From Hyphomicrobiales bacterium (GTDB taxonomy: Bacteria; Pseudomonadota; Alphaproteobacteria; Rhizobiales; Aestuariivirgaceae): DNA of 8,448 nt. Location: positions 1 to 8,448 of the forward strand of contig JANXRO010000117.1 of assembly GCA_025356765.1 (NCBI GenBank). The letters are read 5' to 3'. The notes beneath the pieces were generated by a model. That model searched no databases. It had not been told where the DNA came from and was given only the letters and a program-made list of their open reading frames with translations. A program made the translations under genes and the position numbers. Of the stretch, positions 1 to 5,193 are shown piece after piece (within the stretch, counting starts at the first letter, position 1; every line of letters begins with the position of its first letter).

Positions 1-139
1 CGTAACCACGCTTCAATAGAAAGTTCATAACACCATGCGAAGGGCGCTGCGGGTTGGCCGATGCGCCCACCAGTGCAATTGATTTAACGGACGCAAACAC
101 ATTGCGCAGCAACTCATCGGAATAAATATCGTGGTTCAT
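1..139 (-). CDS. CoA-binding protein (YccU/CoA_binding_2-like), 5' part only
   Basis: This is the N-terminal 46 residues of a minus-strand gene; the rest lies beyond the left edge. The reading frame opens with ATG at 139-137 and contains SIALVGASANP followed by RPSHGVMNFLLKRGY. That is the hallmark start of the small Rossmann-fold CoA-binding proteins (PF13380, E. coli YccU type): a hydrophobic strand, a glycine-rich loop (G25-A-S), then the RPS..VM..L..RGY helix. Full members are about 140 residues, so roughly two thirds is missing. The family binds CoA in vitro, but its cellular role is poorly defined. The start lies 11 bp downstream of the stop of the exported-protein gene at 151-852, so the two are probably co-transcribed. 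No clear Shine-Dalgarno sequence precedes this ATG, which fits translational coupling. Family assignment is firm; function is inferred from family only. Confidence 0.85.
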   Translation of the reverse strand, partial: MNHDIYSDELLRNVFASVKSIALVGASANPQRPSHGVMNFLLKRGY

Positions 140-150
140 GCTGCGCTGAT

Positions 151-852
151 TTATTCTTCAGTCGATTCCAGAAGTTTGATCTTTTCGGCATAGGCCGGAT
201 CTTTAGTCAGATCTTCCACCACTTTGTGGTTGTTGTCTGATGGAATGGAGTTTTGCAAAGACTTAATGGTTTTGTCTTTCATGTCTTGAGCCAAGTCTGT
301 GCTTTTTTTGATGTCTTCAATCTGCTGTTTCAAATCAGCAGTTTGATCATCCAAGATGTTATTATAGGCAACGCTAACAGATGTGACAGCAAGGTTCCAA
401 TCGTTGACTGTTTTAAAGCCAAAGGTTTGAATGTCTTTTTCAAAATCTTTGCCCTTGGGGTCTTTGTCCACAAATTCTTGCAGATCTTGATAGTCTTCAA
501 GCGGAGAGTCTTGATATTTGTCGTGAACCAAGGAATAGCCATCAATGGCTTTTTTGGCCAAATCCGGGGTTAACTCTTCTGTTTCAACACTTGGAATTTC
601 ACCAACGCTTACATCTGCTGATCCAGCACTGTCTGCAGCACTTGGGTCATCGGCAGGCGCTTTTGTATCAGGCTGTGCTGGGGCAGGTGCCGCTGGCAAA
701 ACCGGCAGAGCAGGCGGAGTGACAGCGGGTGTTTTGGTTGTGTCTGTTGTGGCAGCAGGCGGTGTCGTTGTCTGCGCAAATCCGACAGAACCAACGGCCA
801 TCAAGGCCAAGGCGCAACTTGAAACGAATAATATATGGCGAAAATTTCGCAT
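151..852 (-). CDS. Exported hypothetical protein with Pro/Ala/Thr-rich linker and helical C-terminal domain
   Basis: The product is 233 residues. I chose the ATG at 852-850 because GAGGAA (863-858 on the minus strand) sits 5 nt upstream and the protein then opens with a classical signal peptide: MRNFRH, a hydrophobic core at about 8-24, and probable cleavage after GFA (26). The open frame extends upstream to 1020, but that part has no signal peptide and crosses the rplM promoter. Residues 27-90 are a low-complexity Thr/Pro/Ala then Asp/Ser/Ala linker. Residues 93-230 are charged and predicted helical, with 'TFGFKTVNDW' near 143-152. This half recalls unnamed alphaproteobacterial periplasmic proteins with a GF...W motif and a following helix pair, but I cannot name a domain. 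It lacks catalytic motifs and membrane spans beyond the signal. It is probably periplasmic and the first gene of an operon with the CoA-binding gene. Coding and export are well supported; function is unknown. Confidence 0.82.
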   Translation of the reverse strand: MRNFRHILFVSSCALALMAVGSVGFAQTTTPPAATTDTTKTPAVTPPALPVLPAAPAPAQPDTKAPADDPSAADSAGSADVSVGEIPSVETEELTPDLAKKAIDGYSLVHDKYQDSPLEDYQDLQEFVDKDPKGKDFEKDIQTFGFKTVNDWNLAVTSVSVAYNNILDDQTADLKQQIEDIKKSTDLAQDMKDKTIKSLQNSIPSDNNHKVVEDLTKDPAYAEKIKLLESTEE

Positions 853-950
853 GTTTGTTCCTCGTGCTTGAAATCTAATGCACTCAATTTGATTCAGCCA
901 GCAAAATGTGTGCGAGTTAAGGCAGCGTTCTACCACCAAAAAATGAGGTA

Positions 951-979
951 ACATAAGACCACACAAATATTTTGCCCAA
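951..979 (-). promoter_or_regulatory. Candidate sigma-70-type promoter for the exported-protein operon
   Basis: Read on the minus strand, TTGGGC (979-974) and TTATGT (956-951) are separated by 17 bp. It would give a leader of about 90 nt before the ATG at 852. It lies back to back with the rplM promoter candidate (985-1013), 5 bp apart. The match to consensus is moderate. Confidence 0.35.
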
Positions 980-984
980 TTTTC

Positions 985-1013
985 TTGACTTATTGGCCCG
1001 GCATTTCTAATGA
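985..1013 (+). promoter_or_regulatory. Sigma-70-type promoter for rplM-rpsI
   Basis: TTGACT (985-990), a 17-bp spacer and TAATGA (1008-1013) form a good housekeeping-type promoter directly upstream of the ribosomal protein operon. Transcription would start near 1020, leaving a leader of about 54 nt. The -35 box is a near-perfect match to TTGACA and the spacing is ideal. Confidence 0.6.
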
Positions 1014-1014
1014 A

Positions 1015-1040
1015 CCGCAATCGCGGCGTTTCTCGGAACG
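1015..1040 (+). promoter_or_regulatory. Tandem small hairpins in the rplM leader
   Basis: CCGC (1015-1018) can pair with GCGG (1023-1026) around the loop AATC. Immediately after, CGTT (1027-1030) can pair with AACG (1037-1040). The second stem and possibly part of the first lie in the predicted rplM 5' leader. L13 is reported to control its own operon translation in E. coli, so a structured leader is plausible. These stems are only 4 bp each and could be chance. No strong Shine-Dalgarno sequence is seen just before the rplM ATG. Confidence 0.25.
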
Positions 1041-1073
1041 CTTTATTGTTAACTTATTGGATCAAAAACAGCC

Positions 1074-1538
1074 ATGAAGACCTACTCGGCGAAAGCCAGT
1101 GAAATTCAAAAGCAGTGGGTTTTGATTGACGCTGAAGGTTTGGTAGTGGGTCGCTTAGCGGCCATCATTGCCAATCGTTTGCGCGGCAAACATAAACCAA
1201 CTTTCACGCCTCACATGGATTGCGGTGATAACATCATCGTTGTCAATTGTGAGAAAATTCACTTCACCGGCAAAAAGCGCCAAGACAAGCCTTATTATTG
1301 GCATACTGGCTTCCCCGGCGGTATTAAAGAACGCAAAGCTCATCAGTTTTTGGACGGCAAAGCCCCGGAACGTGTTCTGGAACTGGCTGTGCAACGCATG
1401 TTGCCAGGTGCTTCATTGAAGCGTCAACAAATGACCAACTTGCGTATTTTCAAGGGCCCAACACACACCCATGAAGCACAAAACCCAGTTAAGCTTGATA
1501 TCAAGGCGATGAACGCCAAGAACGCAGTGAGAGATTAA
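1074..1538 (+). CDS. rplM: 50S ribosomal protein L13
   Basis: This 154-residue protein is L13 of the large ribosomal subunit, an early-assembling protein that binds 23S rRNA. Visible family features are the N-terminal W15-VLIDAEGLVVGRLA block (the nucleotide-binding-like fold typical of L13), 'LRGKHKPTFTPHMDCGD' at 36-52, 'VVNCEKIHFTGKK' at 56-68, and the signature region around 'RMLPGASLKRQQ' (108-119) followed by 'LRIFKGPTHTHEAQNP'. E. coli L13 has 142 residues; the extra length is the C-terminal tail after 140, as is usual in alphaproteobacteria. The ATG is preceded by only a weak ribosome binding site. rpsI begins 4 bp after its stop, giving the conserved rplM-rpsI operon driven from the promoter at 985-1013. 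Identification is certain. Confidence 0.98.
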   Translation: MKTYSAKASEIQKQWVLIDAEGLVVGRLAAIIANRLRGKHKPTFTPHMDCGDNIIVVNCEKIHFTGKKRQDKPYYWHTGFPGGIKERKAHQFLDGKAPERVLELAVQRMLPGASLKRQQMTNLRIFKGPTHTHEAQNPVKLDIKAMNAKNAVRD

Positions 1539-1542
1539 GATT

Positions 1543-2040
1543 ATGGCTGAACAAACAACTCTCGCAAACTTGGGCGCAGCTATGGGCATGGCCGCTGCAA
1601 CGCCAGCAGCTGTTGCCGCAAACGCTGCCCCTGTTAAGCCAAAGCTTGATGCACAAGGCCGCGCCTATGCAACAGGCCGCCGCAAAAACGCAACTGCCCG
1701 TGTTTGGGTAAAGCGCGGCAAAGGCAAGATCACCGTAAACGGCAAACCGATTGAAGCCTATTTTGCTCGCCCTGTGCTGCGCATGTTGGTGCAACAACCA
1801 GGCATTGCTGTTGCCCGCATGACGGAAATTGATGTGGATTGCACCGTAGTTGGTGGCGGTCTTTCAGGCCAAGCTGGTGCTGTGCGCCACGGCATTGCGC
1901 GTGCGCTTTGCAATTTTGAACCTGATTTGCGCCCAGAATTGAAAAAAGGTGCCTTCCTCACGCGCGATAGCCGCATGGTGGAACGTAAGAAATATGGCCG
2001 TGCGAAAGCGCGTCGTCGCTTCCAGTTCTCGAAGCGCTAA
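1543..2040 (+). CDS. rpsI: 30S ribosomal protein S9
   Basis: This 165-residue protein is S9 of the small ribosomal subunit. Its C-terminal tail reaches the P-site tRNA in the decoding region. The conserved body runs from about residue 41 (YATGRRKNATARVWV), through 'GKITVNGK' (61-68), 'VVGGGLSGQAGAVRHGIARAL' in two adjoining blocks (102-122), 'LTRDSRMVERKKYG' (139-152) and the basic tail ending FQFSKR. E. coli S9 has 130 residues; the difference is an N-terminal extension of about 35 residues that is alanine-rich at 12-29 and is common, in varying sequence, among alphaproteobacterial S9 proteins. The gene starts 4 bp after rplM and has only a weak Shine-Dalgarno sequence, so translation is probably coupled to rplM. 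A strong terminator follows 20 bp after the stop. Identification is certain. Confidence 0.98.
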   Translation: MAEQTTLANLGAAMGMAAATPAAVAANAAPVKPKLDAQGRAYATGRRKNATARVWVKRGKGKITVNGKPIEAYFARPVLRMLVQQPGIAVARMTEIDVDCTVVGGGLSGQAGAVRHGIARALCNFEPDLRPELKKGAFLTRDSRMVERKKYGRAKARRRFQFSKR

Positions 2041-2059
2041 GTTTTATAACATTCTTTGC

Positions 2060-2090
2060 AAAGGGCCGCATGTTGCGGCCCTTTCATTTT
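2060..2090 (+). terminator. Rho-independent terminator of rplM-rpsI
   Basis: A perfect 11-bp inverted repeat, AAAGGGCCGCA (2060-2070) and TGCGGCCCTTT (2074-2084), is closed by a TGT loop. A T-rich tail, TTTCATTTT, runs to 2090. It ends 11 bp before the next start codon, so the downstream gene depends either on read-through or on an overlapping promoter, and I see no good promoter in the gap. Confidence 0.9.
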
Positions 2091-2101
2091 GAGAAGCATT
2101 T

Positions 2102-3076
2102 ATGAAGTTTTGGATCGTCAGTGTTTTGTGTTTGATGTTGTCAACACAAGCAGGCTTTGCTGCCCCAAGCTGTGCAGCCCACAAAGGCATGACAGCGGTA
2201 GACATGTCTCAACCCGCAAATACCATCACCACAAGTTCAGGCAAATCGGGCTTTGCTGCTTTAAAAGCTATGGGCGTTAACACCATCATCCGCTATTATG
2301 ATTGGGCCAACGAAGACATTTCTTGCAAAGCTTTGTTGCCTTCAGAATCAGATGCCATTATTGCCGCTGGGTTCAATATCATCTCGGTTTTTCAACATGA
2401 GAATGATGATCCTGAATCATTTTTTGTCAAGTCGCGCGGCTCCACCGATTCTAAACATGCCTTAACCTTGGCCAAAGCCAACGGCCAACCCAAAGGGTCT
2501 GCAATTTATTTCGCTGTCGATGGTGTTGATCAAACCATCCGCGACATGGTTTTTGAACACGGCATGAGCAATGGCCACAAAATGAGCAAGAAGCGCCGTC
2601 GCCATCTGATTCATGCTGATCGCAACTTCATTCGGCACATTCGCCGTTACGGCCGCTTTTTGAAATATCATGCCTCAGTGTTTCACAAGCCTGTCGAAAC
2701 CATCAAGGCCACAGATATGAATCCAGCCATAATCCGCTATTTTGAACAGGTGAATGCGGTGGTGAAAACCGACAATAATTACAAAATAGGCGCTTATGCC
2801 AGTGGTGCCGTTTGCGAATTGCTGTTGGGCCATAAATTGATAGATTATTGTTGGTTGGCACAAAGCACAGGCTGGCCGGGCTTTGACCATTTTTTTCATT
2901 CCAAACGATGGGCTATGGTGCAGGAAAGATCAACCCTGTGTCGCACCTGGAATTTTGCGAATGGAGACCATGTGTGGGTCGATTTCAATCGAACCAACTC
3001 AATCCCACGCGGGTCTTGGAATAAGAAGGGACCGATAAAATCCACCCCAAAAATTCCGAAAGTTTGTAGTGGTTAG
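2102..3076 (+). CDS. Secreted DUF1906 (Rv2525c-like) glycoside-hydrolase-fold protein with cationic insertion
   Basis: This 324-residue protein starts with a signal peptide (hydrophobic core 3-19, likely cleavage after GFA at 20). GAGAAG lies 5 nt before the ATG. The mature part matches the DUF1906/Rv2525c-like TIM-barrel family (PF08924, related to GH25 lysozymes). 'TAVDMSQPA' (31-39) stands for the first strand; 'LKAMGVNTIIRYY' (54-66), 'ALLPSESDAIIAAGFNIISVFQ' in the next block, 'SAIYFAVDGVD' (133-143), 'KIGAYASGAVC' (228-238), 'YCWLAQSTGWPG' (249-260) and 'VWVDFNR' (291-297) follow family order. Candidate active-site acids are D34, D140 and D294. Substrate is unproven in the family; a cell-wall role is often proposed. 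Residues 144-208 are an insertion between the D140 strand and 'IRYFEQVNAVVK', with 12 Lys/Arg and 4 His in 160-190. Six cysteines in the mature chain suggest disulfides. It sits alone between the rpsI terminator and a small membrane-protein gene. Family firm, function open. Confidence 0.85.
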   Translation: MKFWIVSVLCLMLSTQAGFAAPSCAAHKGMTAVDMSQPANTITTSSGKSGFAALKAMGVNTIIRYYDWANEDISCKALLPSESDAIIAAGFNIISVFQHENDDPESFFVKSRGSTDSKHALTLAKANGQPKGSAIYFAVDGVDQTIRDMVFEHGMSNGHKMSKKRRRHLIHADRNFIRHIRRYGRFLKYHASVFHKPVETIKATDMNPAIIRYFEQVNAVVKTDNNYKIGAYASGAVCELLLGHKLIDYCWLAQSTGWPGFDHFFHSKRWAMVQERSTLCRTWNFANGDHVWVDFNRTNSIPRGSWNKKGPIKSTPKIPKVCSG

Positions 3077-3137
3077 TTGCATCTGGCCAAGTTAACTAAA
3101 AGTCGTGAATCAACTTTAAGTATAAGTTAACGATCTA

Positions 3138-3168
3138 GAGCTTTAACTCGCTCCATACTTGAAGGAGC
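3138..3168 (+). promoter_or_regulatory. Leader structure that could mask the ribosome binding site of the small membrane-protein gene
   Basis: GCTCC (3150-3154) is complementary to GGAGC (3164-3168), which contains the Shine-Dalgarno core GGAG of the gene at 3175. A competing stem, GAGC (3138-3141) with GCTC (3150-3153), would free the ribosome binding site. A TATAAG box at 3121-3126 could be a -10 element but has no convincing -35 partner. The stems are short and the switch is an inference. Confidence 0.28.
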
Positions 3169-3174
3169 TCAATC

Positions 3175-3321
3175 ATGACAAATTTGTTTTTCGTATTATT
3201 TGGAATGACAATTGGTCTTTCAGGCGGCGTTGTATTAACCGCCTTAATGTTCGCAGCCAAACAAGCTGATTACGGTTCGGAAGAAGATTTTAAAAATCTG
3301 GGGAATTTGAAGTCGATCTAA
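3175..3321 (+). CDS. Small single-pass membrane protein, 48 residues
   Basis: The frame begins with ATG 7 nt after GGAG (3164-3167, within GAAGGAG), the clearest Shine-Dalgarno sequence in the window, and ends at TAA 3319-3321. The protein begins MTNLFFVLFGMTIGLSGGVV and has one hydrophobic segment at about 4-27 with small residues (G10, G14, G17, G18) suited to helix packing. A short hydrophilic acidic-then-basic tail follows (KQADYGSEEDFKNLGNLKSI, 29-48). The segment has no signal-peptidase site of convincing form, so I expect an inner-membrane anchor. I recognise no family. Its stop overlaps by 4 bp the stop of the convergent phaC. The upstream DUF1906 gene ends 98 bp before, so it may have its own promoter. 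Coding is supported by the ribosome binding site, the composition and the amphipathic layout, not by homology. Confidence 0.6.
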   Translation: MTNLFFVLFGMTIGLSGGVVLTALMFAAKQADYGSEEDFKNLGNLKSI

Positions 3322-5129
3322 ATATCACCCTTAGATCGAACATAGTCACCAGGCGCATCTCCTAAAACAGGCAAACCACCATCTCCCGGAATGCGGGCTT
3401 TCACCATTTTGCCACTTCTGCTTGAAATCCATTCCAGCCAATGGGGCCACCAGGAACCGGGTGTTTCAACGGCACCTGCCATCCAATCTTCCAGCGTTTC
3501 GGCCTGAACTTTGTTTGTCCAATATTGATATTTGTTGCTGGCAGGCGGATTGACCACGCCTGCGATGTGACCTGAGCCTGAAACGACCAGAGTGACAGGC
3601 CCACCAAAATGGTCTTGCAAACGAAACACTGATGGCAAGGGGGCTATATGATCATCACGCGCCGCCAAGTTATAGATTGGAATTTTCACCTTGCTCAAAT
3701 CAATCCGTGTATCGGCCACCACCATGTTGCCGTGTGATAAACGGTTATTCAAATAACATTCGCGCAGATAAAATGAATGCACACCAGCAGGCATGCGCGT
3801 TGAATCGCTGTTCCAATAGAGCAAATCAAAAGGCATCGGGTCTTTGCCCAACAGATAATTGTTGACCACGCAGGACCAGATCAAATCATTGGAACGCAAA
3901 AGATTAAAGGCATCTGCCATCCGGTTGCCTGGCAAATAGCCCTTGTCTTCCATGCGGCCTTCAATCCAGCGCACTTGCTCTTCATCAACATACACACAAA
4001 GGTCGCCGGCCTTTTCGAAATCAACCTGCGTGGTAAAAAACGTGGCGGCATTAACGCGAGAATCCCCGTGTGCGGCCATATAGCCCAAGGCGACCGAAAC
4101 AAGGGTTCCGCCAATGCAAAAGCCAATGGTGTTGACCTTTTTGGCAGCCGTGGCTTTTTGCACAGCATCAATTGCTGTTAAAAAACCCTCGCGCATATAA
4201 TCTTCAAAACTTTTAACACCCTCGGCATCTCCAGCATTGATCCACGACATCACGAAAACCGTAATTCCATTATCAACACAATACTTTATGAAGCTTTTCT
4301 GTGGCGTTAGATCAAGAATATAATATTTGTTGATCCAAGGTGGAGCGATCAAAAGCGGAATTTCGAAAACTTGTTCTCCCGCAGGAGAGAATTGCAGCAA
4401 CTCAAACACATCGTTGCGAAACACAACTTTTCCGGGACTAAGCGCAATGTTGCGACCCACTTCAAACGCGTTCCTATCGGTTTGTGTAATGCGCAATCTT
4501 CCGTCAGGTGATTTAAAATCGGCCTCAAGCTTCGCCATGCCATGCAACAGGTTTTCACCATTCGTGGCCAATGTTGCTTTCAAAACTTCAGGGTTAGAAA
4601 TTGGAAAGTTAGATGGCGAAAGCGCGTTGACAATTTGCTCAACATAAAACTTCGCTTTCAACTTGGTGTGTTCGTCCAAGCTATCAGCATTGGCCACCAT
4701 GTCTTGTGCCCATTTGGCCGAAACCAAATAGGCCTGTTTCATAAAATCAAAGGCAGCGTTTTCCTGCCAATCTTTGTCTTTAAATCGCTTGTCGTTTCGC
4801 GCTGGCATAATCATGGGAGCAATCTGCTGGCCCAGTGCCTTGGCCCAAGCCGCATGCCACAACATGGTATAACCCTGCCAAAGCTGCATCTGCGCCATCA
4901 TCAATTTCGATTTATCATTCATGTAATAGTCAAAAACTTTGCCCAGCGTTTTTGTCACTTGCTCCATTGGCAAGATTTGAATGTCGGCCTCTTTTTTCTG
5001 GATGTCAGACCGTTCGGCAATAAGCTTTGCAATCTCTGCACCGCGTTGAAAAACCTGGCCCATATTTTGCGCAAGTTTCAGCATATCGGGCAATTTGAAT
5101 TCAGGTGTTGTGGGCTTTGAATCGGTCAT
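3318..5129 (-). CDS. phaC: Class I poly(3-hydroxyalkanoate) polymerase
   Basis: This 603-residue enzyme polymerises (R)-3-hydroxyacyl-CoA, typically 3-hydroxybutyryl-CoA, into polyester at the surface of storage granules, releasing CoA. The N-terminal PhaC_N region covers about 100-280 and an alpha/beta-hydrolase core follows. The lipase-like box G-F-C-I-G-G (336-341) carries the catalytic Cys338. Asp493 in 'RDDHIAP' and His521 in 'SGSGHIAGVVNPP' complete the triad; the Asp-His spacing of 28 equals that of the Cupriavidus necator enzyme (480/508). Conserved W439 in 'LLYWNSDSTRMP' is also present. Length and a one-subunit layout fit class I, and no phaE or phaR is nearby. The ATG at 5129-5127 lacks a clear Shine-Dalgarno sequence. 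phaA and phaB are not in the window. The gene is divergent from hom and convergent with the small membrane-protein gene. Identification is very sure; substrate range is not readable. Confidence 0.96.
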   Translation of the reverse strand: MTDSKPTTPEFKLPDMLKLAQNMGQVFQRGAEIAKLIAERSDIQKKEADIQILPMEQVTKTLGKVFDYYMNDKSKLMMAQMQLWQGYTMLWHAAWAKALGQQIAPMIMPARNDKRFKDKDWQENAAFDFMKQAYLVSAKWAQDMVANADSLDEHTKLKAKFYVEQIVNALSPSNFPISNPEVLKATLATNGENLLHGMAKLEADFKSPDGRLRITQTDRNAFEVGRNIALSPGKVVFRNDVFELLQFSPAGEQVFEIPLLIAPPWINKYYILDLTPQKSFIKYCVDNGITVFVMSWINAGDAEGVKSFEDYMREGFLTAIDAVQKATAAKKVNTIGFCIGGTLVSVALGYMAAHGDSRVNAATFFTTQVDFEKAGDLCVYVDEEQVRWIEGRMEDKGYLPGNRMADAFNLLRSNDLIWSCVVNNYLLGKDPMPFDLLYWNSDSTRMPAGVHSFYLRECYLNNRLSHGNMVVADTRIDLSKVKIPIYNLAARDDHIAPLPSVFRLQDHFGGPVTLVVSGSGHIAGVVNPPASNKYQYWTNKVQAETLEDWMAGAVETPGSWWPHWLEWISSRSGKMVKARIPGDGGLPVLGDAPGDYVRSKGDI

Positions 5130-5146
5130 GACTTAGTGTTTATAGA
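5117..5146 (+). promoter_or_regulatory. Candidate sigma-70-type promoter for hom-recJ
   Basis: TTGAAT (5117-5122), an 18-bp spacer and TATAGA (5141-5146) precede hom. Transcription would start near 5153, giving a leader of about 41 nt. The -35 box lies inside the first codons of the divergent phaC, so the two transcription units share DNA at their 5' ends. Confidence 0.5.
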
Positions 5147-5167
5147 CAAATCGGCCCCTTGTCGCCA
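5139..5167 (-). promoter_or_regulatory. Weak candidate promoter for phaC
   Basis: On the minus strand TATAAA (5144-5139) overlaps the hom -10 box in the opposite orientation. A poor -35 partner, TGGCGA (5167-5162), lies 17 bp upstream. If used, transcription would begin only a few bases before the phaC ATG, giving an almost leaderless mRNA. This would fit the absent Shine-Dalgarno sequence but remains speculative. Confidence 0.25.
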
Positions 5168-5193
5168 TAAGCAGCCCAATTAGGAAGCTTGAT

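Noticed and set aside
814..852. Possible lipoprotein signal (VSSC, residues 10-13) in the exported protein
   Set aside because: The cysteine is followed by the rest of a hydrophobic core, and the part before it is too short. Cleavage after GFA at 26 is far more likely.
545..871. Plus-strand frame of 108 residues, alanine/valine/glycine-rich
   Set aside because: It is antisense to the exported protein. Its composition is the complement of the Pro/Ala/Thr linker codons and it has no ribosome binding site.
853..1020. Upstream extension of the exported-protein frame by 56 residues
   Set aside because: The extension has no signal peptide and no ribosome binding site, and it crosses the rplM promoter. 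The internal ATG at 852 has GAGGAA and opens directly into a signal peptide.
2056..2101. Promoter for the DUF1906 gene inside the rpsI terminator region
   Set aside because: TTGCAA (2056-2061) and TTGCGG (2073-2078) have no acceptable -10 box at 16-18 bp, so no promoter is called.
3089..3131. Direct repeat AAGTTAAC at 3089-3096 and 3124-3131
   Set aside because: Eight-base repeats containing the GTTAAC palindrome in AT-rich intergenic DNA are expected by chance. A third GTTAAC at about 1047 suggests no local specificity.
4542..5120. Plus-strand frame of 192 residues opposite phaC
   Set aside because: It lies entirely inside phaC, is rich in His, Phe, Cys and Leu in an unstructured way, and has no domain or ribosome binding site.
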